The notes under the pieces were generated by a model. It had not been told where the DNA came from, searched no databases, and saw nothing but the letters and a program-made list of their open reading frames with translations. From the NCBI GenBank assembly GCA_016880695.1, contig JAEHCY010000167.1:1-9656 (forward strand): a stretch of 9,656 bases of DNA, read 5' to 3'. The stretch is from Chromatiaceae bacterium (GTDB taxonomy: Bacteria; Pseudomonadota; Gammaproteobacteria; Chromatiales; Chromatiaceae). The position numbers and the translations under genes were made by a program. Shown here piece after piece: positions 1 to 6,927 of the stretch (position 1 is its first letter; every line of letters begins with the position of its first letter).

Positions 1-1
1 G

Positions 2-793
2 ACCGGCGACGGATTGCTCGGTGGGGTCGCACTGTTCGCCTTGAGCCTCGGCATGGGGGCGCCCCTGGTCGCCATTGGCACCTCCGCCGGCAAGCTGCTG
101 CCACGGGCCGGAACCTGGATGGAGGCGATCAAGGCCGTTTTTGGCGTGCTCTTGCTCGCGGTGGCCATCGTGTTGCTCGAGCGGATCCTGCCACCAGCCG
201 TCGCCATGCTGCTCTGGGGCCTACTGCTGATCTGTGCCGGCATCTACCTGGGGGCCATCCAGCCCCTTCCCCACGAGGCCAACGGGTGGCAGAAGCTCTG
301 GAAGGGACTCGGGTTCGCCCTCCTGATCTACGGTGGATTGATGCTCCTGGGAGCGGCGGCAGGCGGGCGGGACACGGTGCAGCCTCTGCGGGGTCTCAGC
401 TTTGGCGGTGCGGGGGGCGAGGCCCACATCAGCTTTCGCCGCATCAAGACCGTCGCCGACCTGGAGCGCGTGCTCGCATCCGCGCGGTCCGCCGGCAAGC
501 CCGTGATGCTCGATTTCTATGCCGACTGGTGTGTCTCCTGCAAGGAGATGGAACGCTACACCTTCACCGACCCCAAGGTGATCGCGGCCCTAAGTGGCTT
601 CATCCTGCTGCAGGCGGATGTCACCGGCAACGACAACGAGGATCAGGCACTGATGCGGGACCATTTCGGCATCCCAGGGCCACCGGCCATTCTGTTCTTC
701 GGGGCCGACGGTGAAGAACGCCGCCCCCTGCGGGTAGTGGGCTTCATGGCGGCGGAACCCTTTGCCGCGCAGGTGCGGAGAGTGACAGGGTGA
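2..793 (+). CDS. dsbD: Thiol:disulfide interchange protein DsbD, C-terminal part (5' end outside window)
   Basis: DsbD carries electrons from cytoplasmic thioredoxin across the inner membrane to periplasmic thioredoxin-fold proteins. The frame is open from the left edge, so the gene starts upstream; the TTG at 14 is not a real start. The 263 visible residues hold about four hydrophobic segments (fragment residues ~5-27, 43-60, 66-86, 101-119), then a periplasmic thioredoxin-like gamma domain with the redox motif WCVSCK (cysteines 177 and 180, bases 530-541). E. coli has WCVACK there, and stretches such as LLPxxGxWME, KPVMLDxYADWC and LLQAxVTxND match the E. coli protein as I recall it. The amino-terminal alpha domain and both membrane cysteines lie outside the window. 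The stop overlaps the next gene's GTG by four bases (790-793), implying translational coupling. Family assignment is secure. Confidence 0.95.
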   Translation, partial: TGDGLLGGVALFALSLGMGAPLVAIGTSAGKLLPRAGTWMEAIKAVFGVLLLAVAIVLLERILPPAVAMLLWGLLLICAGIYLGAIQPLPHEANGWQKLWKGLGFALLIYGGLMLLGAAAGGRDTVQPLRGLSFGGAGGEAHISFRRIKTVADLERVLASARSAGKPVMLDFYADWCVSCKEMERYTFTDPKVIAALSGFILLQADVTGNDNEDQALMRDHFGIPGPPAILFFGADGEERRPLRVVGFMAAEPFAAQVRRVTG

Positions 794-1335
794 AGTTCAA
801 AGCAGTGGTCGGGGTAACGCTCCTCGCCGGTGCCCTCGGCATGGGCTGGGCCCTGTTCGGACAGCGGTGGGTGGATCAAGCGGGGCAGATACCGTTCCTC
901 GGAAAGATCGGGGAGCACACTCGCAAGCATCTGCCCGATCTCCGCCTTCCCGAGCTCTCGGGCCGCGAGTTCGGCGGGGAGCTCAAGGGACAGGTGGTCG
1001 TACTCAACTTCTGGGCCACCTGGTGCGGTCCCTGCCGCGAAGAGATCCCGATGTTCAACGCCGTCCAGGAGGCTCACGGCAAGTCGGGGCTACAGTTCGT
1101 CGGCATCGCGATCGACGACGCCACGGCGGTGGAGGCTTTCGTCAAGACCACCCGCATCCACTATCCGGTGTTAATCGGCGGCGTTGATGCCATCGAGACG
1201 TCGCGCCAACTGGGCAACCGACTGCAGGGTCTTCCCTTCACCGCGATCTTCGACCGCAACGGCAACCTGATCTATGCCCAAACCGGGCCATTGACGCGAA
1301 GCCTGCTTGAGGAGCGCATTACCCCACTGCTCTAG
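790..1335 (+). CDS. TlpA/ResA-like membrane-anchored thioredoxin
   Basis: This is a 181-residue periplasmic thiol-disulfide oxidoreductase of the TlpA/ResA (AhpC-TSA/Redoxin) family. Residues ~4-23 form one hydrophobic segment with a lysine before it and no lipobox cysteine, so it reads as an uncleaved anchor or signal peptide. The thioredoxin domain follows from ~50: a beta strand (VVVLNFWATW), active site WCGPC with cysteines 79 and 82, and the cis-proline at 149 (GLPF). The GTG start overlaps the dsbD stop (GTGA), with GGAG at 777-780 nine bases upstream. The overlap with dsbD suggests the protein is kept reduced by DsbD; that partnership is inference. Its client (cytochrome c maturation, a sulfenic-acid or general reductant role) cannot be told from sequence, so I give no gene symbol. 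Confidence 0.9.
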   Translation: MKFKAVVGVTLLAGALGMGWALFGQRWVDQAGQIPFLGKIGEHTRKHLPDLRLPELSGREFGGELKGQVVVLNFWATWCGPCREEIPMFNAVQEAHGKSGLQFVGIAIDDATAVEAFVKTTRIHYPVLIGGVDAIETSRQLGNRLQGLPFTAIFDRNGNLIYAQTGPLTRSLLEERITPLL

Positions 1336-1554
1336 CGGCACGCCGCCAACGGAGACGATTGGGTGGCGATCCGCCTCCGATCTGGACAGAACCCCAAAGA
1401 ATTAGGACAATTAAGAGTTTGCCGGGCCGCTTTACCGTGCGCCCGTGCCTTAGTGCTCCGCGACGGATTTTCGGTGCCCGGAGGACGGTGTTACACGTGG
1501 GCCCGTAGCAGCTGCTCGGTCCGGTGGCGGTTGGGAAGGACATAGGGGCGACAG
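1336..1554 (+). promoter_or_regulatory. 219-base upstream region of aroQ-accBC, possible promoter region
   Basis: This is the longest gap between genes in the window. It holds an A+T-rich patch at about 1394-1420 in an otherwise G+C-rich context, an imperfect dyad at 1350-1379 (CGGAGACG against CGCCTCCG, 7 of 8 pairs), and a perfect 10-base palindrome AGCAGCTGCT at 1507-1516. TGGACA at 1383-1388 resembles a -35 box, but I find no good -10 at the right spacing. No run of T follows the dyad, so it is not a convincing terminator. Calling it a promoter region rests mainly on position and composition. Confidence 0.35.
1544..1548 (+). promoter_or_regulatory. Shine-Dalgarno of aroQ
   Basis: AGGGG lies six bases before the ATG at 1555. 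It supports that start over an in-frame or overlapping upstream choice and agrees with the conserved amino-terminal motif of type II dehydroquinases. Confidence 0.7.
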
Positions 1555-2016
1555 ATGACCACGATCCTGGTCGTGAATGGACCCAATCTCAATCTTCTGG
1601 GAACCCGGGAGCCCGACCGCTATGGAACCGACACCCTCACGACGATCCACCAGCGACTCGCGGGCCTGGCCAGCAGCTTGGGACACGCGCTGGAGTTTTT
1701 CCAGAGCAATGCCGAGCATGAGCTCATCGCGCGCATCCAAGGCGCACCCGCTGCGGGGGTGGACTTCATTCTGTTCAACCCGGCCGCCTTCACGCACACG
1801 AGCGTGGCCCTGCGCGATGCCCTGCTGGCAGTCGGCATCCCGTTCATTGAGGTGCACCTCTCCAACGTGTTCGCACGCGAGCCCTTCCGCGCCCATTCCT
1901 ATTTTTCCGACATTGCGGTGGGGGTGATCAGCGGCCTTGGGGCGGAGGGCTACGAGCTTGCCCTGCGCGCTGCCATCACCCGCACCCAATCCAAGCAACC
2001 GATTCAGGAAAGCTGA
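1555..2016 (+). CDS. aroQ: 3-dehydroquinate dehydratase, type II
   Basis: The enzyme dehydrates 3-dehydroquinate to 3-dehydroshikimate, the third step of the shikimate pathway, in the cytoplasm. The 153-residue length fits the small dodecameric type II family. Signature motifs are in order: [13 protein letters not shown] (8-20) with Arg18, Tyr23 in [14 protein letters not shown] (48-58), NPAAFTHTS (75-83) with Asn75, EVHLSN (99-104) with Glu99 and His101, and Arg112 in FRAHS. By the known mechanism Tyr23 and Arg18 are catalytic, with His101 and the others binding or supporting; all are present. The carboxyl end has the usual [12 protein letters not shown] stretch. The gene heads an aroQ-accB-accC cluster, two bases before accB, an order common in gammaproteobacteria. 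Confidence 0.97.
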   Translation: MTTILVVNGPNLNLLGTREPDRYGTDTLTTIHQRLAGLASSLGHALEFFQSNAEHELIARIQGAPAAGVDFILFNPAAFTHTSVALRDALLAVGIPFIEVHLSNVFAREPFRAHSYFSDIAVGVISGLGAEGYELALRAAITRTQSKQPIQES

Positions 2017-2018
2017 CC

Positions 2019-2477
2019 ATGGACATCCGCAAAGTCAAGAAATTGATCGAGCTCCTCGACCAATCAAATGTCGCCGAGATCGAGATCCACGAAGGCGAGG
2101 AGTCTGTACGCATCAGTCGCCAGAGCTCCACCGGCACCCCGCTGGTGATGCCCTCCCATCTCATGATGGGCCAACTGCCGGCACAGGCGATGCCGGCGGC
2201 GGCCGCCAAGACCGAGGAGTTTGCCGAGTCTACCGAGCCTCCGGGCCACATCGTGCGCGCGCCCATGGTGGGCACGGTCTACCGGGCGCCTTCCCCAGGC
2301 AGCAAGCCCTTCGTCGAGGAAGGCCAGGCAGTCAAGGTCGGCGATACCCTGTGTATCATCGAGGCGATGAAGATCCTTAACCAGATCGAGTCGGACATGG
2401 GCGGGACGCTCAAGAAGATCCTGGTCGAAAACGGGCAGCCGGTGGAATACAACCAGCCCCTGTTCGTCATCGAATAG
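2019..2477 (+). CDS. accB: Biotin carboxyl carrier protein of acetyl-CoA carboxylase
   Basis: AccB carries the biotin that AccC carboxylates and the AccAD transferase unloads onto acetyl-CoA, the first committed step of fatty acid synthesis. The 152-residue protein has a conserved head ([17 protein letters not shown]), a Pro/Ala-rich flexible linker at ~36-75, and a biotinyl domain at ~76-152 starting [16 protein letters not shown], which includes the 'thumb' region typical of bacterial AccB. The biotin acceptor is Lys118 in EAMKI; E. coli has EAMKM, so the residue after lysine is Ile here, a mild variation. The start is supported by AGGAA at 2006-2010, eight bases upstream. It lies two bases after aroQ and 34 bases before accC. 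In E. coli AccB represses its own operon; nothing visible here tests that. Confidence 0.97.
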   Translation: MDIRKVKKLIELLDQSNVAEIEIHEGEESVRISRQSSTGTPLVMPSHLMMGQLPAQAMPAAAAKTEEFAESTEPPGHIVRAPMVGTVYRAPSPGSKPFVEEGQAVKVGDTLCIIEAMKILNQIESDMGGTLKKILVENGQPVEYNQPLFVIE

Positions 2478-2511
2478 GCCCGATCCTCCGCCGCTTGAGC
2501 CCTTATTCGCC

Positions 2512-3852
2512 ATGATCGACAAACTGCTCATCGCCAATCGCGGCGAGATCGCCCTGCGCATCCTGCGGGCCTGCCGCGAGCTCGGTATCCGCACGGTGGC
2601 CGTGCATTCCGACGTCGACCGAGAGCTCAAGCACGTGCTGCTCGCCGACGAATCGGTGTGCATCGGGCCCGCCCGCGCCAGCGAGAGCTACCTCCACATC
2701 CCGGCCATCATCAGCGCCGCCGAAGTCACCGATACCGTCGCCATCCACCCCGGTTACGGCTTCCTGTCCGAGAACGCGGACTTTGCCGAGCGGGTGGAGA
2801 GCAGCGGGTTCATCTTTGTGGGTCCCCGCCCGGAGACCATTCGCCTGATGGGCGACAAGGTCTCGGCCATCGCCACCATGAAGGAGGCCGGGGTCCCCTG
2901 TGTTCCCGGCTCCGACGGCCCCCTCGACGACGACAAGAAGCGCACCCTGGCCCTGGCCAGGGCGATCGGTTATCCCGTGATCATCAAAGCCTCGGGCGGT
3001 GGGGGTGGACGCGGCATGCGAGTGGTTCATGCCGAGGCCACCCTGCTGAACGCGATCGCGCTCACAGGCGCGGAGGCCGCCGCCGCCTTCGGCAACGATA
3101 TGGTTTACATGGAAAAGTACCTCGAGAACCCGCGCCACATCGAGTTTCAGTTGCTGGCCGATCAGTACGGCAATGCCATCCACCTCGGGGAGCGCGACTG
3201 CTCAATGCAGCGGCGCCACCAGAAGGTGGTGGAAGAGGCCCCTGCCCCGGAGATCACCGAAAAACAGCGCCAAGAGCTCGGTGCCCGCTGTGTGGAGGCC
3301 TGCCGTCAAATCGGTTACCGCGGTGCCGGCACCTTCGAGTTCCTCTACGAGAACGGCCGGTTTTTCTTCATCGAGATGAACACCCGGGTACAGGTGGAGC
3401 ACCCGGTCACCGAGATGGTCACCGGCGTCGACATCGTCAAGGAGCAGATCCTGATCGCTGCGGGCGAGCAACTGCGCTACCGCCAGGAGGACATTCGCTG
3501 GCGTGGACATGCGGTAGAGTGCCGAATCAACGCCGAAGACCCCGAGCGCTTCCTGCCTAGCCCCGGGCGCATCACCGAATTCCACGCCCCTGGGGGACCG
3601 GGGATTCGCATGGAAACCCACATCTACAGCGGCTACACCGTCCCCCCCTACTACGATTCCATGATCGGCAAACTAATCGCCCATGGTGAGGACCGCCATG
3701 CGGCCATCGCCCGGATGTGCAACGCCCTGCGTGAGACCGTCATCGAAGGCATCAAGACCAACATCCCGCTGCAGCGGCAGATCATGAAGGACGCAGCCTT
3801 CCAGGCGGGCGGGTCCAATATCCACTATTTGGAAAAGAAGCTCGGACTCTAG
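2512..3852 (+). CDS. accC: Biotin carboxylase subunit of acetyl-CoA carboxylase
   Basis: AccC uses ATP and bicarbonate to carboxylate the biotin on AccB. The 446-residue protein is full length (E. coli ~449) and its residue numbers coincide with E. coli. The biotin carboxylase N domain ([16 protein letters not shown]) runs to ~110. The ATP-grasp domain has Lys116 (GDK), Lys159, the glycine-rich loop SGGGGGRG (161-168), Lys238 in MQRRHQK, Glu276, Glu288, Asn290 and Arg292 in [14 protein letters not shown]. Arg338 is in ECRIN. The carboxyl-terminal domain ends HYLEKKLGL. All known catalytic and ATP or bicarbonate residues are intact. The 34-base gap before the ATG holds only a weak TGAG as ribosome site, so translation may depend on accB. 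The start is fixed by alignment with the conserved head. Confidence 0.98.
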   Translation: MIDKLLIANRGEIALRILRACRELGIRTVAVHSDVDRELKHVLLADESVCIGPARASESYLHIPAIISAAEVTDTVAIHPGYGFLSENADFAERVESSGFIFVGPRPETIRLMGDKVSAIATMKEAGVPCVPGSDGPLDDDKKRTLALARAIGYPVIIKASGGGGGRGMRVVHAEATLLNAIALTGAEAAAAFGNDMVYMEKYLENPRHIEFQLLADQYGNAIHLGERDCSMQRRHQKVVEEAPAPEITEKQRQELGARCVEACRQIGYRGAGTFEFLYENGRFFFIEMNTRVQVEHPVTEMVTGVDIVKEQILIAAGEQLRYRQEDIRWRGHAVECRINAEDPERFLPSPGRITEFHAPGGPGIRMETHIYSGYTVPPYYDSMIGKLIAHGEDRHAAIARMCNALRETVIEGIKTNIPLQRQIMKDAAFQAGGSNIHYLEKKLGL

Positions 3853-3864
3853 CGCAACGGACGC

Positions 3865-4755
3865 ATGTCCTGGCATCAACTCTCCCTGATTGCAAGCGAG
3901 ACGGAGGTCGCGGCGGTCGAGCAGGCCCTGGAGGCGCTCGGCGCCCTATCCATCACCCTGGATGATGCGGGCGACCAACCTCAGCTCGAGCCACCGCTAG
4001 GCACCACCCCGATCTGGCACCAGACGCGCCTCACCGCGCTATTTCCGGCGCAATGGGATGCCGCTTGGCTTCAGGCGGAGACTGAGCACATCTTGGCGGG
4101 AATTGCTCACACCGCCTTGATCGTCGAGCGGCTCGAAGACCGCTGCTGGGAGCGGGCCTGGATGGAGGCATTCCACCCCATGCGCTTCGGCCGGCGGCTT
4201 TGGATCTGCCCCCTTGGGCAGGACGCCCCCGATCCAGATGCGGTGGTGCTCAGGCTCGATCCCGGTCTAGCATTCGGTACCGGCCATCACCCGACCACGG
4301 CCCTCTGCCTCGAATGGCTCGATGGGGCGGACCTGCGCGGGCGCACCCTCATCGACTACGGCTGCGGCTCCGGGATCTTGGCGCTCGCGGCGCTCAAGCT
4401 AGGGGCCAGCCGCGCGGTAGCGGTTGACCATGACCCCCAGGCCCTCGAGGCAACCCTCGCCAACGCCACGAAGAACGGCCTGACGGATCGCATCGAAATT
4501 TGCTTGCCCCAGAAGCTGACCGCTGCCCCTGCGGACATCGGCATTGCCAACATCCTGGCGGGCCCCCTGATCGAACTGGTTCCCCGCCTGAGCGCCCTGG
4601 TCAAACCCGGCGGCCACCTGGTCTTGTCTGGGATTCTTCCCGAACAGGCAACGGCGGTGCAGAACGCCTATCGCGCGGGCTTCGTCGTGGAGCAACCGCT
4701 AACCCGTGAGGGCTGGGTCCGCGTCACCGCGGTCCGGCACCGGGCATGCACCTGA
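3865..4755 (+). CDS. prmA: Ribosomal protein L11 methyltransferase
   Basis: PrmA trimethylates ribosomal protein L11 using S-adenosylmethionine. The 296-residue length matches the family (E. coli 293). The amino-terminal substrate-recognition domain (MSWHQLSLIASE, then GALSITLDDAGD) resembles E. coli PrmA. The methyltransferase domain has DPGLAFGTGHHPTT at 132-145, the SAM-binding loop DYGCGSGILALAALKLGA from 164, an acidic strand end AVDHDPQA, and NILAGPL from 229 in the place of the catalytic NPPY-like motif, as is normal for PrmA. It starts 12 bases after accC with only a weak purine stretch upstream. The last 10 bases overlap the next gene. prmA near accC and dusB is a conserved gammaproteobacterial arrangement. 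Confidence 0.97.
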   Translation: MSWHQLSLIASETEVAAVEQALEALGALSITLDDAGDQPQLEPPLGTTPIWHQTRLTALFPAQWDAAWLQAETEHILAGIAHTALIVERLEDRCWERAWMEAFHPMRFGRRLWICPLGQDAPDPDAVVLRLDPGLAFGTGHHPTTALCLEWLDGADLRGRTLIDYGCGSGILALAALKLGASRAVAVDHDPQALEATLANATKNGLTDRIEICLPQKLTAAPADIGIANILAGPLIELVPRLSALVKPGGHLVLSGILPEQATAVQNAYRAGFVVEQPLTREGWVRVTAVRHRACT

Positions 4756-5486
4756 GAACGCACTGCCCGCATTGTGGGTGGGAGACCGCGTTGACCCGCG
4801 AGCAGCTGCGGCAGTGGTGGCCGGAGATGGCGTGTCCGAGGTGCAACGGTCGCTTCGACCCGCTCGGAGGCCTGTTAGTCGAACTACCGCGCGCGACCCA
4901 ACCTCTCGGCGGACAACATGAACCCTCCCCGGCCACGCCAACGCCCGCACCGGCCGCCCCCACCCCACCCCTTCGGCTAGCGCCGTCCGCGGCGGTCGCA
5001 CCCGCGCAGGCTCCCCGCGTCCCGCAGCAACGGTGGGGCTGGGTGCTCGGCAGCCTGGTGCTTCTACTCGGTGCATTGGCCCAAGCCGCCTGGTGGAACC
5101 GCGTGCCACTAATCCGCTCCCCCCTCACCCGCCCGCTGATCGAGTGGAGCTACCAGCAGGCGGGCGCCACGGCCCCCCTGCCCCAACTCCCGGACCAGTT
5201 GGTCGTCACCGAGCGCCACCTCGAGCCCCATCCCGAGAAATCCAGGCGATGGCAGTTGCGCCTGGGACTCAGTAACCCGGGGGTGTTTCCGCAGGCCCTT
5301 CCGGTCATTGATCTCGAGCTCTACGACATTCGCCAGCACCTCACCGCGGCAGGACGGTTCCTGCCCGTCGAGTATGCGCGAGGGGGCCTGCCGGATCGGA
5401 TCGAGGCTGGGGGAAATCTGGACCTGCGGCTCGATCTTGCCGCCCCTCCCGAGGACCCGAGCGGGTTCCGCCTGTACCTGCGCTGA
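4746..5486 (+). CDS. Zinc-ribbon, DUF3426 single-pass membrane protein
   Basis: The 246-residue protein has three parts. An amino-terminal zinc ribbon has cysteine pairs CPHC (7, 10) and CPRC (30, 33), as in MJ0042-type domains. A Pro/Ala-rich linker (~58-94) precedes one hydrophobic helix at ~97-116 (WVLGSLVLLLGALAQAAWW). The carboxyl-terminal domain is of DUF3426 type, with the typical LSNPGVFPQALPVIDLELYD stretch followed by FLPVEYARGG. The topology would put the zinc ribbon in the cytoplasm and the DUF3426 domain in the periplasm. The ATG lies inside prmA (10-base overlap), so the two are probably translationally coupled. Proteins of this architecture often follow prmA in beta- and gammaproteobacteria. 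Their function is not established to my knowledge, and none is assigned here. Confidence 0.85.
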   Translation: MHLRTHCPHCGWETALTREQLRQWWPEMACPRCNGRFDPLGGLLVELPRATQPLGGQHEPSPATPTPAPAAPTPPLRLAPSAAVAPAQAPRVPQQRWGWVLGSLVLLLGALAQAAWWNRVPLIRSPLTRPLIEWSYQQAGATAPLPQLPDQLVVTERHLEPHPEKSRRWQLRLGLSNPGVFPQALPVIDLELYDIRQHLTAAGRFLPVEYARGGLPDRIEAGGNLDLRLDLAAPPEDPSGFRLYLR

Positions 5487-5516
5487 GCGCGCGGCCATTC
5501 CGTGCAGGGTCACTGA

Positions 5517-6542
5517 ATGAACGGAGCCAATGCGATCAGCAGCACCCCGCCCCAGCCCCCGCTGCCCTTGCACATCGGCCCCTATCCCGTGCAAAACAAC
5601 CTGGTGCTGGCACCCATGGCGGGGGTGACGGACCGGCCTTTCCGTCAGTTATGCCGCACCCTGGGGGCCGGGCTCGCCGTGTGCGAGATGGTCTCGGCGA
5701 AGTCTCTGCTGCATGGAAACCGCAGAACCCTGCGCCGCCTCGACCATCGCGGCGAGCCGGGACCGATCGCGGTCCAGATCATGGGGTCAGACCCGTCAGA
5801 GATGGCGGCAGCGGCCAAGCTCAACCTCGCGCTCGGCGCCCAGATCATCGACATCAACCTGGGCTGCCCGGCGAAGAAGGTCTGCCGCGCCGCTGCCGGT
5901 GCGGCCCTAATGCGCGACGAGCGGGGGGTCGGGCGGCTGCTTGAGGCGGTGATCGCGGCGGTGGCAGTGGCGGTGCCGGTGACCCTCAAGATGCGCACCG
6001 GTTGGTCACCCGAAGAACGCAACGCAGCGCGCATCGCCCGCATCGCTGAGGAGAGCGGCGTGCAGGCGGTGACCGTGCATGGACGCACCCGCGCCTGCGG
6101 TTACAGCGGTCGGGCGGAGTACGATACCATCGCCGCAGTCAAGCAGAACGTCTCCATCGCGGTGATCGCCAACGGTGACATCGACGAGCCCGAGAAGGCG
6201 CGGTTCGTTCTAGACTACACGGGTGCCGATGCTATCATGATCGGACGGGCCGCTCAGGGGAGGCCCTGGATCTTCGCGGAGATCGCCCACTTTCTGGCGA
6301 CTGGGGTGTGTTTACCCCCTGCGTCTAGCCAGTGGGCGCAGTCTTGTGTGGTCGGTCACCTGCACGAGTTGTATGCGTTCTATGGGGAACCTGTTGGGGT
6401 CCGCGTGGCGCGCAATCACCTCGCTTGGTACAGCAAACAGAGCCGCGGAGGTGCGGAACTCAGAAAACTGATCTACGGGACTCAGCGTCCGGCCGAGCAA
6501 CTGGACCTGGTAGGGCGTCTGTTTGCACACCTACGTCAATAA
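5517..6542 (+). CDS. dusB: tRNA-dihydrouridine synthase B
   Basis: DusB is an FMN- and NADPH-dependent enzyme that reduces uridine in the tRNA D-loop (U17 in E. coli). The 341-residue protein has a TIM-barrel domain with LAPMAGVTDRPFR (31-43), QIMGSDPSEM (88-96), INLGCPAKKV (113-122) with catalytic Cys117, KMRTGW from Lys158, VHGRTR with His188, ANGDI (218-222) and the phosphate-binding GRAAQGRPW (243-251). A helical tRNA-binding domain follows, with NHLAWYSK at ~300-307. The amino terminus is about 17 residues longer than E. coli DusB; the ATG at 5517 is nonetheless preferred because AGGGT at 5506-5510 sits six bases upstream. As in E. coli, fis follows directly, and the two are probably one operon. 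Confidence 0.96.
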   Translation: MNGANAISSTPPQPPLPLHIGPYPVQNNLVLAPMAGVTDRPFRQLCRTLGAGLAVCEMVSAKSLLHGNRRTLRRLDHRGEPGPIAVQIMGSDPSEMAAAAKLNLALGAQIIDINLGCPAKKVCRAAAGAALMRDERGVGRLLEAVIAAVAVAVPVTLKMRTGWSPEERNAARIARIAEESGVQAVTVHGRTRACGYSGRAEYDTIAAVKQNVSIAVIANGDIDEPEKARFVLDYTGADAIMIGRAAQGRPWIFAEIAHFLATGVCLPPASSQWAQSCVVGHLHELYAFYGEPVGVRVARNHLAWYSKQSRGGAELRKLIYGTQRPAEQLDLVGRLFAHLRQ

Positions 6543-6554
6543 ACGAAAAAACGA

Positions 6555-6578
6555 ATGAAGGAGGGTATTGCAGTATGA
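6555..6578 (+). other. Seven-codon mini-ORF overlapping the fis start
   Basis: A frame ATG AAG GAG GGT ATT GCA GTA TGA encodes MKEGIAV and ends in an ATGA overlap (6575-6578) with the fis ATG. Its codons 2-4 contain the fis Shine-Dalgarno. It has no clear ribosome site of its own, only an A-rich upstream stretch. It may be chance; reported because the overlap is exact. Confidence 0.2.
6558..6565 (+). promoter_or_regulatory. Strong Shine-Dalgarno of fis
   Basis: AAGGAGGG is close to a full complement of the 16S rRNA tail and lies nine bases before the ATG at 6575. It is the strongest ribosome site in the window and decides the fis start. The A-rich stretch at 6541-6556 before it could aid ribosome loading. 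High-level translation fits the known abundance of Fis in fast growth. Confidence 0.85.
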
Positions 6579-6877
6579 CAAGCGACGCGGCGCAGAGCGC
6601 ACAGATCTACCAATGGACCGCCCCGGCTGCCGACACCGCCGGCGCGCAGTCGGAACCCCTGCGCGATACCGTTCACCGGGCCATTTGCACCTACCTAGAA
6701 AAGCTCGATGGCCACGAGGTCCGCGACCTCTACCAGATTGTCCTCGGCGAGGTGGAGAAACCGCTGTTTGCGGCGGTGCTTGATCATACCGGCGGCAACC
6801 AGACCCGCGCCGCCACGCTTCTCGGGATCAGCCGCAGCACCCTGCGCAAGAAGTTGAGCCATTACGGACTGAATTGA
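6575..6877 (+). CDS. fis: DNA-binding protein Fis
   Basis: Fis is a small nucleoid-associated protein that bends DNA and activates rRNA promoters and other growth-linked genes. The frame stays open far upstream into dusB, but the ATG at 6575 follows the strong ribosome site and gives 100 residues (E. coli 98). The core starts at [11 protein letters not shown] (~27); the dimerisation helices include [14 protein letters not shown]. The carboxyl-terminal helix-turn-helix [21 protein letters not shown] is nearly that of E. coli, with Arg87, Thr89, Arg91 and Lys92 in the DNA-contact positions and Ser86 where E. coli has Asn84. The amino-terminal ~26 residues are divergent, as is usual. It sits 32 bases after dusB and 50 before purH. 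Confidence 0.97.
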   Translation: MTSDAAQSAQIYQWTAPAADTAGAQSEPLRDTVHRAICTYLEKLDGHEVRDLYQIVLGEVEKPLFAAVLDHTGGNQTRAATLLGISRSTLRKKLSHYGLN

Positions 6878-6913
6878 GGCGGTCCGCGAACTGCCCACCC
6901 CTTCGAAATTGTC

Positions 6914-6919
6914 GGAAAG
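6914..6919 (+). promoter_or_regulatory. Shine-Dalgarno of purH
   Basis: GGAAAG lies eight bases before the ATG at 6928. It decides for that start over the in-frame TTG at 6874, which overlaps the fis stop and would add 18 residues not expected in PurH. Confidence 0.7.
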
Positions 6920-6927
6920 CGAGAACC

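Noticed and set aside
1350..1379. Intrinsic terminator after the TlpA-like gene
   Set aside because: The stem is imperfect and no run of T follows; the bases after it are mixed.
1450..1998. 182-codon - strand frame over aroQ and its upstream region
   Set aside because: It covers the conserved aroQ codons in antisense and shows no domain; its extension into the non-coding gap is not enough support.
2503..3183. 226-codon open frame on the - strand opposite accC
   Set aside because: Antisense shadow of a fully conserved biotin carboxylase; Gly/Ala/Asp/His-rich composition without domain logic.
6300..6333. Hairpin-like repeats near the 3' end of dusB (GGGGT against ACCCC, ACTGG against CCAGT)
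   Set aside because: They lie inside conserved coding sequence, are short and have no T-tract, so neither a terminator nor a regulatory element is supported.
6332..6574. Upstream in-frame extension of fis into dusB
   Set aside because: The extension reads through dusB in another frame and past the strong ribosome site; the ATG at 6575 gives the normal Fis length.
6874..6927. TTG start for purH overlapping the fis stop
   Set aside because: It would add 18 residues not seen in the family as I know it; the ATG at 6928 has a ribosome site and the usual head.
6878..6927. PurR-type operator before purH
   Set aside because: No match to the known ACGCAAACGTTTTCNT-like palindrome is visible in the fis-purH gap.
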